DNA of 45,131 nt from Phycisphaerae bacterium (GCA_029858345.1 JAOUFG010000008.1:1-45131); one strand, 5' to 3'. Positions 9,985 through 17,947 are shown, counted from the first letter of the stretch. A program made the numbers and translations. Notes: a model not told the origin generated them from the letters alone.

Positions 9985-10013
9985 TTGTTATTTTATTTGA
10001 CATCGTGTACAAT
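9985..10013 (+). promoter_or_regulatory. Likely sigma-70 promoter of the flp/Tad operon
   Basis: TTGTTA (9985-9990), a 17-base spacer and TACAAT (10008-10013). Transcription would begin near 10020, giving a leader of about 265 bases before flp. A nearer TTGACA-like match overlaps the spacer but has no correctly spaced -10 box. Confidence 0.5.
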
Positions 10014-10065
10014 ATCAGCATTGATACGCCGGATTTTACGGGTGCTGTCGAAGGAGGGGTTAATT

Positions 10066-10131
10066 TTGAAGGATGATGAAAAGGGCCGATTGAAAACTGA
10101 AATCAATAAAACGAGATCATCAGGAGCTTAA
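10066..10131 (+). CDS. Possible 21-residue leader peptide in the flp leader
   Basis: A very strong ribosome binding site, AAGGAGGGG (10051-10059), lies just before the in-frame TTG at 10066. The frame then runs for 21 codons (MKDDEKGRLKTEINKTRSSG plus A) to TAA at 10129. The peptide is hydrophilic and charged, with no membrane segment. It lies between the likely promoter and the pilin gene, so it could be a translated leader or a decayed gene end. I know no family for it. The TTG start is the weak point. Confidence 0.35.
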   Translation: MKDDEKGRLKTEINKTRSSGA

Positions 10132-10182
10132 GAGTTCACTTTGTACTCTGTGAATGGAGCTTGCATCGGACTTGATCCGGGG
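10129..10182. repeat. Degraded copy of a TAAGAGTTCAC palindromic element
   Basis: It starts in the stop codon of the small frame with TAAGAGTTCAC, and continues with GTGAA, AGCTTG and GGACTTGATCC. The intact element at 31936-31991 starts with the same 11 bases and contains GTGAA and AAGCTGAGGCTTG at similar spacing. The pairing arms here are mostly lost. Homology is an inference from the shared blocks. Confidence 0.35.
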
Positions 10183-10284
10183 TGGCTGAAAAAAGCGAAA
10201 AGAACGCAGCTAACGATTAGCGGCGTAAAAAAAGAACTATGGAAGGGCGAAAACAAAAGCATTTTTTGTAGAAAGGGTTTGAAA

Positions 10285-10446
10285 ATGAACACATTCAAAA
10301 GATTTATCAAAGACGAACGTGGTTTGGAAACGGTTGAGTGGGCTGTCATCGCAGCGCTGATCGTTGCGGGTCTGATTGCGATCATCACAGGGCTTGGCCA
10401 GAATGTGGAAAACCGGTTCACGGCGCTTCGTGATGCAACAACCTAG
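10285..10446 (+). CDS. flp: Flp-type major pilin
   Basis: A 53-residue Flp pilin, the subunit of the Tad tight-adherence pilus. A short basic leader (MNTFKRFIKDERG) is followed by LETVEWAVIAALIVAGLIAI, a hydrophobic helix with the Flp processing layout G-XXXX-E, so cleavage is expected after Gly13. The residue after Glu is Trp where most Flp pilins have Tyr. The start is set by AAAGGG about eight bases before the ATG. It is the first gene of the Tad operon. TadV, encoded 29 bases downstream, is the probable processing peptidase. Confidence 0.9.
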   Translation: MNTFKRFIKDERGLETVEWAVIAALIVAGLIAIITGLGQNVENRFTALRDATT

Positions 10447-10475
10447 AAGAGACTTTTATTGTAAGTTTGCTGTTG

Positions 10476-11039
10476 ATGACTTCAACAACAGAAAGTGCTG
10501 CATTATTCCAGTGGGGCGTCGTTTTGGTCGCCTCACTGGTTGCGGCCCTGTGGGATCTTAAGAGCCGACGAATTCCGAATCTTTTGACATTGCCGCTGTT
10601 GGCAGCTGGTTTCATTCAGGCGGTGTGGTTCGATGGGTTTGACGGTTTGAAAAGTTCATTACTGGCGATGGTATTCTTGGGATTGCCCTATGTGGTGCTG
10701 TTTGTCTTTGCCGGCGGCGGCGCGGGCGATGCCAAGTTCATGGCGGCGGTTGGTGCCTGGCTGGGGTTGCCTGGCGGGGTTGTAGCCCTCGTGGCGATTT
10801 CGATTTGCGCGGTTGTTTTGGCTCTTTGTAAAGCGATATTTGCCCGGCGGTTCTTTGAGGTACTGAATAACATACGGGTTATGATGGTATCATTTATGTT
10901 CTTTCTCAGTACGCGAGGCGCCGCCAAATATGCGGCGCCCATGGAAACCGCCGACGACGAGACGGCCCTGACCATTCCCTACGGCCCGGCGATCTTTGCC
11001 GGACTGGTTGTCGCGGCCGTTTATTCCTGGCTAAGTTAG
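10476..11039 (+). CDS. tadV: Prepilin peptidase of the A24 family (TadV/CpaA)
   Basis: A 187-residue polytopic aspartic protease that cleaves the leaders of Flp, TadE and similar prepilins at the inner membrane. The two catalytic aspartates are visible: Asp27 in ALWDLKSRRIPN and Asp85 in GGGAGDAKF, the GxGD motif. Its short length, without the N-terminal methyltransferase domain of PilD, is usual for TadV/CpaA. I chose ATG at 10476; a TTG lies three codons upstream, and neither has a strong ribosome binding site. Translation may be coupled to flp, 29 bases upstream. Confidence 0.88.
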   Translation: MTSTTESAALFQWGVVLVASLVAALWDLKSRRIPNLLTLPLLAAGFIQAVWFDGFDGLKSSLLAMVFLGLPYVVLFVFAGGGAGDAKFMAAVGAWLGLPGGVVALVAISICAVVLALCKAIFARRFFEVLNNIRVMMVSFMFFLSTRGAAKYAAPMETADDETALTIPYGPAIFAGLVVAAVYSWLS

Positions 11040-11262
11040 GTCCACAGATTACACGGTTTAAAGTAGTAAAATCCGAAGCACGAAATCCGAAACAATATTA
11101 AAGGTTCAAAACACAAATGTTTAAAACAAAAACGCCGATTGCTGAGAGTTTGAGATTTTGGTCATTTGAATTTCGTGTTTGTTTCGTATTTCGATATTCG
11201 GATTTCGAGTTTGAGCAATAATCCGCGTAAATCTGCGGAATCCGTGGTTGATACTGAAATGA
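11040..11262. repeat. Large imperfect palindromic spacer made of short repeats
   Basis: The left half has CCACAGATTACACGG, then AAATCCGAAGCACGAAATCC and GAAAC. The right half has the same kinds of blocks in inverted order: GTTTCGTATTTCGATATTCG, GATTTCGAG, then CCGCGTAAATCTGCGG and ATCCGTGG. The centre is near 11130-11145. It looks like a folded, non-coding repeat element. Minus-strand frames in it are repeat translations, not genes. It ends just before the tadE ribosome binding site. Confidence 0.6.
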
Positions 11263-11272
11263 GGTGAGCATT

Positions 11273-11707
11273 ATGGATGATCCGAGAAACAACAAATCGC
11301 GTCGCGGCACAATGGTCGTCGAAGCGGCGCTCATCCTGCCGCTCCTGTTGATCTTGACCTTTGGTGGCATTAAGTACGGCTGGTTGTTCATCAAATGGCA
11401 GCAGGCCACCAATGTGGCCCGTCACGCTGTTCGCTATGCGATCCGCCCGACGATCGATTCCGCTCAGACAGTTTCCCTCATTGATGAACTGATGACCAAC
11501 GCGGAGATGGACAAAGGAAAAGTCAATTATACCCCTTCGGTGACGTATGGTGCGGACGATTATCCCACCGGTAACATCGTGGGGGATACGGTGACTGTGC
11601 AGATCATTGTTCCGGTGGCGGATGTCGACATTCTAAAACTGACCGGCCTGTTACCGACCCCGACAACATTGACTGCAAGAATGACAATGTCTAAAGAAGG
11701 CCCGTAA
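11273..11707 (+). CDS. tadE: TadE-like pseudopilin
   Basis: A 144-residue TadE-family protein, a minor pseudopilin needed for Tad pilus assembly. The cleavable N-terminus reads KSRRGTMVVEAALILPLLLI, with Gly followed by four residues and Glu, as in Flp and TadE prepilins. A globular C-terminal part of about 110 residues follows. The GAGGTG motif at 11261-11266 serves the ATG at 11273; the GTG inside it is less likely to be the start. The large palindromic spacer separates it from tadV. Confidence 0.88.
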   Translation: MDDPRNNKSRRGTMVVEAALILPLLLILTFGGIKYGWLFIKWQQATNVARHAVRYAIRPTIDSAQTVSLIDELMTNAEMDKGKVNYTPSVTYGADDYPTGNIVGDTVTVQIIVPVADVDILKLTGLLPTPTTLTARMTMSKEGP

Positions 11708-11735
11708 TCTGAATTCTGACATCTGAATTCTGAAT
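11708..11735. repeat. Heptamer tandem repeat (TCTGAAT), four units
   Basis: TCTGAAT, TCTGACA, TCTGAAT and TCTGAAT follow one another exactly, starting on the base after the tadE stop codon. The ribosome binding site of cpaB begins a few bases later. Confidence 0.85.
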
Positions 11736-11755
11736 ACTTAAAAAAGGGAGTCAAT

Positions 11756-12685
11756 ATGAAGATGACAATAGTTTTGCTGGTGGTTCTGGGGATTGTTGCG
11801 GGCATTTGCGCGGTGGTTTTGGTCAGTGCGGTACAGTCTAAGGGACTGTTTTCAGGTGGCGGCAGAGATATTGCGGTTGTCATGGCGGCTCGTAATCTGC
11901 CCAAGGGGACCCGTTTAACCGCTGACGATGTAACCATGGGAACGGTCAAACAGCACGAACTTTCCTCGGACAGATACATGTCCAATCTCGCCCTGGTGGT
12001 CAACAGAACCCTCTCGGAAGATGTTGTCAAAGGCGGCGTTTTAATGGCCAATTACCTTGAAACCGGTGGCAGTATCCCCGATCTTATTTCGAGACTGGAA
12101 CCCGGCATGCGGGCGGTCAGTGTATCACTGGCAAGCAGCCAGGTCACCGGTGGCCTGCTCTATCCGGGCTGTGTTGTGGACGTATTGGCTTCTTTCCAGT
12201 TGCGTGGCGGTTATGGCTCGAAAGATAGCAAAGGCGAGGCGGTTTCCACCACACTGTTGGAACGCGTCGAGGTCCTTGCCATCGAGGGGCAACTGGAAGA
12301 TATAAAAGATGAAGAGAAGGGGTCATCCAGAGCAGCTCGGTCGGCCCGTACCGTAACCGTAACCCTGAAACTGGACACCAAGCAGGCCGAGGCCCTCCAA
12401 CTGGCCGCGGCCAACGGGGAAATTTCCGTGTCGATACGCAGTCCGCTGGACAAGATGGCGATCGATCCGAATCCGACGGTCTTAAACCGGGGCAAACTGA
12501 CTCGCCGCGGGATGCTGATCGATCCGATCGTCCGGGGTCAGGCCGGCGGCGAAATGCAGCCGGGTATCGGAACAGCCCTCGATCCGGAGCCGTCGTCGGC
12601 TTGGGAAGTAACAGTGATCCGCGGAGCCAATGTTGAGGATACAGAGATTAAGGTAAAAGGCGAAGAAATCAAGGCCGCAGAGTAA
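11756..12685 (+). CDS. cpaB: Flp pilus assembly protein CpaB (RcpC)
   Basis: A 309-residue periplasmic protein anchored by one N-terminal membrane segment (about residues 3-25). The SAF domain follows (VVMAARNLPKGTRLTADDV, about 39-57), and then the RcpC/CpaB domain with GMRAVSVSLASSQVTGGLLY and VVDVLASF. CpaB proteins associate with the CpaC secretin and stabilise the pilus channel. Spacing and order (cpaB then cpaC) are standard for Tad loci. The ribosome binding site AAGGGAG lies six bases before the ATG. The C-terminal 60 residues are charged and probably disordered. Confidence 0.9.
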   Translation: MKMTIVLLVVLGIVAGICAVVLVSAVQSKGLFSGGGRDIAVVMAARNLPKGTRLTADDVTMGTVKQHELSSDRYMSNLALVVNRTLSEDVVKGGVLMANYLETGGSIPDLISRLEPGMRAVSVSLASSQVTGGLLYPGCVVDVLASFQLRGGYGSKDSKGEAVSTTLLERVEVLAIEGQLEDIKDEEKGSSRAARSARTVTVTLKLDTKQAEALQLAAANGEISVSIRSPLDKMAIDPNPTVLNRGKLTRRGMLIDPIVRGQAGGEMQPGIGTALDPEPSSAWEVTVIRGANVEDTEIKVKGEEIKAAE

Positions 12686-12710
12686 AAAATACCAAACGAA
12701 CCCATTTTGA

Positions 12711-12743
12711 AATAGGCAATAGGAAATAGGCAGTAGGCAATAG
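12711..12743. repeat. Heptamer tandem repeat (AATAGGC), nearly five units
   Basis: AATAGGC, AATAGGA, AATAGGC, AGTAGGC and AATAG lie in register in the cpaB-cpaC spacer. They are followed by the cpaC ribosome binding site AAGGGG. Confidence 0.85.
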
Positions 12744-12758
12744 TTTAAGGGGATACAA

Positions 12759-14264
12759 ATGCATAAGACAAAAAGGTACCGAAATGCGGGGGCAACGGTA
12801 AATGGTTTAATGTTGGCTGGTCTGCTGTTGATTTTCATGGCAGTGCCTGCCCAGGCCGTCGTGGGCCTTGCCACCGATGGCGCCGCTTCCGAGGTGTCGA
12901 TCCTGCACCGGCAGTCGCAGATATTGCAGACGCCGTGGAAGGTGGTTCGAGTCGCCGTAACCGACCCGGCGATTGCTGATATCAAGGTGCTGACCGCCGA
13001 TCAGGTGCTGATTCAGGGCCTGAAGATCGGCACGACCGACATCCTGCTCTGGAGCGAGGATGAAACGCAGGTGCTGCAGAAAAAAGTCAACGTGGTTTTG
13101 GATGTGGAGAAAATTCGTGCCACACTGGGCGACCTGTTCCCGCAGTCGTCGTTGCAGTTATCCGAATCCGGCGAAAATCTCATTATCCGCGGCTCGCACA
13201 GGAGCGCCGACAAGGCGGCTCAATTGCAGGAATTCCTGGACAAAAAGAATATCCAGTTTATTGACATGACCGATGTGGCGGGTGTGCAGCAGGTGCAGCT
13301 GCAGGTGCGTATCGCCGAAGTGACCAAAACGGGCCTGAGGAAGTTGGGGGTCGACTGGGTCCAGGCAGGGACGGATTTTCAAAGCGGGATTCGTCCGGGA
13401 GGGGCACTTGCGGATTCATATACGATTGCACCCGACTCAATAATGGACTACGAGGTTGGTTCGTCGGTAACCGCCTTTGGCGTTGTGACAAGAGCCGATC
13501 TTGCGTTTTTCCTGGAGGCCTTGGCTGAAAATCAATATCTGCGTTTATTGGCCAATCCGACCTTAGTGGCCCTCAATGGCGAAGAAGCCGGTTTTCTGGC
13601 CGGTGGTGAGTTCCCGGTGCCGGTGGTTCAGAGTTCAGGCACCGGTGGCGGCGGCGGCTCCGCTATTTCTATTGAATACCGGGAATATGGTGTGCGGCTG
13701 ACATTCAAGCCGGTTGTTCTCGGCGACGGGACGATTCGTCTGTATGCCTCGCCGGAAGTCAGCGAACTGGATTATGTCAACGGCACGACCGTCAACGGTA
13801 CCTCGGTTCCCGGCGTTCTGTCGCGAAAGGCCCAAACGACCGTCGAACTGAAAAGCGGTCAGAGCTTTGCCATGGCCGGCTTGCTCAGCGATTCGGCAAC
13901 GTCCACAAATTCGAGCATTCCCGGTCTGGGCGATCTGCCGGTCTTGGGCCCGCTGTTCCGGTCGGTTCGCTATCAGCAAAAAGAAACCGAACTGGTCATT
14001 CTGGTAACCGCCAATCTGGTCGAACCGATGAATATCGATCCGAACAAAGCGCCGTTGCCGGGACTTCTGCATAAGGCCCCGAACGATTGGAAACTCTATA
14101 TTGACGGCGATATCGAGGTACAGGATCTGAGCAAACTCGATATGATTGACGCCGAATGGTTGCGTAAACTGGGGCTGGACAACTTGAACGGCCCCGGTGC
14201 CTGGGATGAGTATGGAGATCAGGCACCGGCCAGCCAGGCGGACATGAACCCGGATACGATTTAA
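12759..14264 (+). CDS. cpaC: Tad pilus secretin CpaC (RcpA)
   Basis: A 501-residue outer-membrane secretin that forms the exit channel of the Flp pilus. It has a signal peptide (GLMLAGLLLIFMAVPAQA, cleavage near residue 34), then the pilus N-terminal domain (VTDPAIADIKVLTADQVLIQ and GTTDILLWSED). A BON-like segment and the secretin core follow: VQLQVRIAEVTKTGLRKLGV, VVTRADLAFFLEALAENQY, a glycine-rich lip (SSGTGGGGGSAIS) and IPGLGDLPVLGPLFRS, the classic secretin signature. It ends with ETELVILVTANLVEP. AAGGGG precedes the ATG. A C-terminal extension of about 70 residues follows the secretin domain. Confidence 0.92.
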   Translation: MHKTKRYRNAGATVNGLMLAGLLLIFMAVPAQAVVGLATDGAASEVSILHRQSQILQTPWKVVRVAVTDPAIADIKVLTADQVLIQGLKIGTTDILLWSEDETQVLQKKVNVVLDVEKIRATLGDLFPQSSLQLSESGENLIIRGSHRSADKAAQLQEFLDKKNIQFIDMTDVAGVQQVQLQVRIAEVTKTGLRKLGVDWVQAGTDFQSGIRPGGALADSYTIAPDSIMDYEVGSSVTAFGVVTRADLAFFLEALAENQYLRLLANPTLVALNGEEAGFLAGGEFPVPVVQSSGTGGGGGSAISIEYREYGVRLTFKPVVLGDGTIRLYASPEVSELDYVNGTTVNGTSVPGVLSRKAQTTVELKSGQSFAMAGLLSDSATSTNSSIPGLGDLPVLGPLFRSVRYQQKETELVILVTANLVEPMNIDPNKAPLPGLLHKAPNDWKLYIDGDIEVQDLSKLDMIDAEWLRKLGLDNLNGPGAWDEYGDQAPASQADMNPDTI

Positions 14265-14269
14265 AAACC

Positions 14270-14297
14270 ACGAACTACGAACTACGAACTACGAACT
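14270..14297. repeat. Four identical ACGAACT heptamers
   Basis: ACGAACT occurs four times in perfect tandem in the cpaC-cpaE spacer, a few bases after the cpaC stop codon. Confidence 0.9.
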
Positions 14298-14392
14298 AAA
14301 GAAAAGACAGGAACAGGAGTAATGGATAAGGATTCTTTCGGATGAGGGTCCTAAAACAAGATGAAAAAGGCTGACTTTTAATGAGGTGATTC

Positions 14393-15544
14393 ATGACTCC
14401 GAAAACAAAAATATTTTTAATCACGAAAGACCAGGATATGGTCTCTCAGATCGATGCGGTTGCCCGTAACGGCTCGCCGATCGAGGTCGATCAGGTTCTG
14501 CCGGATACCGGCCGGATAGACAAATATCTGGAAACCTCCGGGGTGTGCGCCGGCATCGTGGATATTGATCCGGACCCGCAGGCGGCCCTTGAAGATCTGG
14601 AATCCATGGTTCGCGACAATCCCCATCTGTGCACCATTGTGATCTCGGAGAATATGAATCAGGAACTGATTCTCTCGGCCATGCTGGCCGGCGCCCGCCA
14701 TTTTCTCCAGAAGGGCTCGATCCACGAACAGCTTTCCGGTGTGATGGCCCGTTTACTGACGCATACCGGCGTTAAACAAAGAACCGGCTCTGTTCTGACC
14801 GTATTCTCAGCCAGCGGCGGTTGCGGAGCTACGACGATCGCCTTGAATCTTGCCAATGAGCTGCGGCTCAAAACCTCCAAGGGGGTTCTGGTGATCGATC
14901 TGGACCGCTGTTATGGGGCTGCTTCAGCGTTTCTGGATATTAAGTCCGAATACGGTATTGACGATGTCCTGACCTACGAAGGCAAGATCGATAAACACCT
15001 GATCCAGTCCAGTTCCTGTGCCTATAAGGAGGACTTCCATATTCTGCTCAGTTCAGCGGGCAAGTCGAATAAGACTGAAAAAGGATGGGGTTCCCAGGGG
15101 TTGTCCGATGTACTCCATGCGTGCCGGCTGGCGTATGGCTATACCGTCGTAGATGCGCCGCGAATGGATGAACAGACGGTCAAGATGCTCAGTGAACTCA
15201 GTGATTTTACGATCGTGGTCTTCCAGTTGACGCTCAAGGACCTCAAGTTTGCCCGTTCGATCATCAAGATGTTTAAGGATTTGGGGCTTTCCGAGGACAA
15301 GATCATCCCCCTGGCCAATCGGTACACCAAAAGCCGGTTTGGCAAAAGCGGTTCCCTGATTAGTATTGATGACAGCAGACGTGTCTTGGGTGCTGACAAT
15401 GTGGTGTCAATTTGCAGTGACTGGCCGAATGCCGAAAAATCCTTGAATGTCGCAAAGCCGCTGGCCGATGCGGCGCCCCGTTCGGCAATGCGTAAGGATT
15501 TGCAGAAACTGGTCGACCGGATCCAATCACATTCAGACGAATAA
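14393..15544 (+). CDS. cpaE: CpaE/TadZ-like pilus assembly ATPase homologue
   Basis: A 383-residue protein of the CpaE/TadZ group, which places the Tad machinery in the cell. Residues 1-125 resemble a response-regulator receiver fold (IFLITKDQDMVSQID ... AGIVDIDPDPQAALEDL ... HFLQKGS). Residues 135-380 are a MinD/ParA-type domain. Its P-loop reads FSASGGCGATTIALNLA (about 138-154), where both lysines of the canonical KGGxGKT are absent (Ser and Ala). The switch-like segment VLVIDLDRCYGAAS is kept. Loss of these lysines suggests weak or no ATP hydrolysis, as in some TadZ proteins. GAGGTG sits a few bases before the ATG. Confidence 0.85.
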   Translation: MTPKTKIFLITKDQDMVSQIDAVARNGSPIEVDQVLPDTGRIDKYLETSGVCAGIVDIDPDPQAALEDLESMVRDNPHLCTIVISENMNQELILSAMLAGARHFLQKGSIHEQLSGVMARLLTHTGVKQRTGSVLTVFSASGGCGATTIALNLANELRLKTSKGVLVIDLDRCYGAASAFLDIKSEYGIDDVLTYEGKIDKHLIQSSSCAYKEDFHILLSSAGKSNKTEKGWGSQGLSDVLHACRLAYGYTVVDAPRMDEQTVKMLSELSDFTIVVFQLTLKDLKFARSIIKMFKDLGLSEDKIIPLANRYTKSRFGKSGSLISIDDSRRVLGADNVVSICSDWPNAEKSLNVAKPLADAAPRSAMRKDLQKLVDRIQSHSDE

Positions 15545-15551
15545 CATGACT

Positions 15552-15597
15552 ACGAACCACGAACTGAACACTACGAACTAATAGGCTAAGGACTAAG
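15552..15597. repeat. Mixed heptamer repeat with ACGAACT and AATAGGC units
   Basis: In register: ACGAACC, ACGAACT, GAACACT, ACGAACT, AATAGGC, TAAGGAC, TAAG. It joins the unit type found before cpaE with the type found before cpaC. It fills the cpaE-cpaF spacer, and its last AAGGA may serve as the cpaF ribosome binding site. Confidence 0.75.
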
Positions 15598-15602
15598 TTA
15601 TA

Positions 15603-16943
15603 ATGGATACAAGCGGCATTGGAAGCGGCGAACGCGGTGACGACAAAAAAAAGACGATGCACCGGATCAAGGCTGGTGTGCATCAGCGACTGTTAAGCGC
15701 CCTGAATCTTCACGAGGTGCAGAAGCTTCCTTTGGAACAGCTTCAGAAAGAGTGTTCGGCCAAAGTCGATGCGATGCTGACGCAGGAACAGTATCCGCTG
15801 ACCGGTCCGGAAAAACAGAACTTATTGCGTGAAGTGATGGATGAGATATTTGGGCTGGGCCCGATAGAGATTTTACTTAAAGACCCCCTCATCAGCGATA
15901 TTCTGATTAATGGTCCCAAGCAGGTCTATATCGAACGACAGGGTCGCCTGGAAAAGACAAGGGTGACATTTAAGGACGATGCGCACCTGATGCGGGTCAT
16001 TCAGCGCATTGCGACCAATGTGGGCCGCCGCATCGATGAAAGTACGCCGATGCTCGATGCCCGCCTGGACGATGGCTCCCGTGTCAACGCGATTATCGCG
16101 CCGTTGACGCTGGATGGCCCTTCCGTCAGTATTCGTCGGTTTGGGACCAATCCGATCGATATCCAAAAACTGCTGGAACTGGAATCAGTAACAGAAGATA
16201 TGGTATTCTTTCTGGAAGCGTGTGTCCAATGCAAGATCAATATCCTGATTTCAGGCGGTACCGGAACAGGAAAAACAACACTTTTAAATGCGCTGTCCAA
16301 ATGGATTCCTGCCGGAGAACGTGTGGTGACGATCGAAGATGCGGCTGAACTGCAGCTGCAGCGGGAACATGTGGTCCGTCTGGAAACACGCCCGCCGAAT
16401 ATCGAGGGCAAGGGTCGGATTGCTCAGCGCGATTTAGTCCGCAACAGTCTGCGTATGCGGCCCGACCGCATTGTGGTGGGCGAGGTACGAGGCGACGAGG
16501 CCTTGGACATGCTTCAGGCCATGAATACCGGCCATGAGGGCTCTATGACGACCATTCATGCCAACAGCCCCAGGGACGCACTCCGCCGCCTTGAAAACAT
16601 GGTCTCCATGGCAGGGATGAGCATTCCGGTTAAGGCGATTCGTGAACAAATCAGTTCGGCGCTGGATGTCTTGGTTCAGATCGGCCGGTTGGTGGGCGGT
16701 CGTCGTAAGATCGTCAATGTTTCTGAGATCACAGGGATGGAAGGCGATACAGTTTGCCTCAATGATATTTTTCGTTACCAGCAGCAGGGCGTGGATTCTG
16801 AGGGCAATGCATACGGGCAATTTGAGTGCTGTGGTGTGCGACCGAGACTTGTCGAAAAACTCCTTGCCTCCGGAGTGGAAGTTCCGGTAACGATGTTCCA
16901 GCGCAGAGTGCTGGAAACCGCCGCGGCTAAAAAAGAAAAGTAA
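15603..16943 (+). CDS. cpaF: Tad secretion ATPase CpaF (TadA)
   Basis: A 446-residue hexameric ATPase of the type II/IV secretion superfamily that powers Flp pilus extension (and retraction in some species). The N-terminal domain includes GLGPIEILLKDPLISDILIN. The Walker A motif is SGGTGTGKTTLLNALS (about 217-232). An acidic segment VVTIEDAAELQL follows, then the Walker B region DRIVVGEVRGDEALDML and GHEGSMTTIHANSPRDALRR with the His box. All signature residues are intact and the length is normal. It lies upstream of its membrane partners TadB and TadC. Confidence 0.95.
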   Translation: MDTSGIGSGERGDDKKKTMHRIKAGVHQRLLSALNLHEVQKLPLEQLQKECSAKVDAMLTQEQYPLTGPEKQNLLREVMDEIFGLGPIEILLKDPLISDILINGPKQVYIERQGRLEKTRVTFKDDAHLMRVIQRIATNVGRRIDESTPMLDARLDDGSRVNAIIAPLTLDGPSVSIRRFGTNPIDIQKLLELESVTEDMVFFLEACVQCKINILISGGTGTGKTTLLNALSKWIPAGERVVTIEDAAELQLQREHVVRLETRPPNIEGKGRIAQRDLVRNSLRMRPDRIVVGEVRGDEALDMLQAMNTGHEGSMTTIHANSPRDALRRLENMVSMAGMSIPVKAIREQISSALDVLVQIGRLVGGRRKIVNVSEITGMEGDTVCLNDIFRYQQQGVDSEGNAYGQFECCGVRPRLVEKLLASGVEVPVTMFQRRVLETAAAKKEK

Positions 16944-16957
16944 GGGCGAAGACAGGT

Positions 16958-17947
16958 ATGAATCCAGACCCAACGATCAATGTTGATTCTTTTATTAGTG
17001 TGGTGCTTTTTTTGCTGGTAGTGTCTGTCTGGTGCATTGGCGTGTTTCTGTGGCTGGGGCGGTATCTGTTTAAGCTCGAAGGGGTCCGAAGACGCCTCGG
17101 ACTGACCTCGGAGGCCAGTAAAGATTCCGAGACACTCCGTCTGTGGCGTGACCTGCAGATTGAGCAGACGCCGAGAGAAACCACCGAGAAAGAGACGTTT
17201 ACCCTCGCCGAGAGAGTAAATCACTGGATAAGTGATGCCGGTTGGAAAGTCCCATTCAGGGCGGTGGTCTTTGGGGTATTGGGTGCGGCGGTGTTTGCAT
17301 TCATCATTATTTACAATTTGCTTGGCGGCGTATGGTTGGGTGCATGCGGCGTGCTGGCTACGATTTACATTTTTCTGCAATATACACAAAATCGCATTCT
17401 GAAGCGGGCTAATCTTTTTGAGCGGCAGTTGGTGGATTCACTGGGCATTGCCGGACGCGCCCTGCGGGCGGGGCATCCGTTGATCGGAGCGTTCCAGTTG
17501 ATTGCAGAAGAGATCAGTGATCCGGTGGGAGTGATCTTTCGTCAGATCGTTCAGGAGCAGGCATTCGGCAGCGATCTCAAAGGGTCGTTAAAGAAGGCAG
17601 CAAAGGAAACTCGGAATACGGAATTTAAATTGTTTTCTACCGCGGTGACGGTGCAGGTCCAAAGCGGCGGCAATCTGGCGGACCTGATGGACAGTTTGTC
17701 TTCGGTCATACGGTCAAGGATATGGCTGAATAAGCGAATTCGTGTCCTGACGGCCCAGACGCAGTTCAGCAAGATAGTTCTGATTTCAATGCCGATTTTT
17801 TTGTTTTTTCTTCTGAACGCCATGAATCGTGAATATATGGAACCGCTTTACACAACTCGGACAGGCAATTTTTTACTGGTTCTGATGTTTGTCATGATTA
17901 TGCTGGGTTCATGGATGATGAATAAGCTGGCAAAAATAAAATATTGA
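16958..17947 (+). CDS. tadB: Tad inner-membrane platform protein TadB
   Basis: A 329-residue inner-membrane protein of the T2SSF/GspF family. One N-terminal membrane segment (about 8-30) and a pair near 95-140 precede the cytoplasmic domain, which has VDSLGIAGRALRAGHPLIGAF and the T2SSF core (EISDPVGVIFRQIVQEQAFG ... FSTAVTVQVQSGGNLADLMDSL). Two C-terminal membrane segments follow. Together with TadC it forms the platform on which CpaF acts. The start is 14 bases after the cpaF stop, consistent with cotranslation. Confidence 0.9.
   Translation: MNPDPTINVDSFISVVLFLLVVSVWCIGVFLWLGRYLFKLEGVRRRLGLTSEASKDSETLRLWRDLQIEQTPRETTEKETFTLAERVNHWISDAGWKVPFRAVVFGVLGAAVFAFIIIYNLLGGVWLGACGVLATIYIFLQYTQNRILKRANLFERQLVDSLGIAGRALRAGHPLIGAFQLIAEEISDPVGVIFRQIVQEQAFGSDLKGSLKKAAKETRNTEFKLFSTAVTVQVQSGGNLADLMDSLSSVIRSRIWLNKRIRVLTAQTQFSKIVLISMPIFLFFLLNAMNREYMEPLYTTRTGNFLLVLMFVMIMLGSWMMNKLAKIKY

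Larger units (their letters stand above)
9505..10284. other. 780-base divergent intergenic region between tadG and flp
   Basis: It holds a nested inverted repeat (9620-9668), a run of heptamers (9721-9748), a likely promoter (9985-10013), a possible 21-codon gene (10066-10131) and a repeat-like stretch from 10129. The A-rich part at 9780-9860 shows no recognisable element. Longer open frames here have no family resemblance and I do not call them. Confidence 0.6.

Noticed and set aside
9752-10000. 82-codon plus-strand frame upstream of flp
   Set aside because: Lys- and Cys-rich peptide without a family and without a ribosome binding site; it overlaps the likely promoter.
9996-10001. TTGACA as a -35 box for flp
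   Set aside because: The nearest -10-like sequence is only a few bases away; TTGTTA at 9985 gives the right 17-base spacer.
11098-11425. Minus-strand frames over the tadV-tadE spacer
   Set aside because: Their peptides come from the repeat blocks (for example SKSEYRNTKQTRNSNDQNL). They overlap tadE and have no ribosome binding site.
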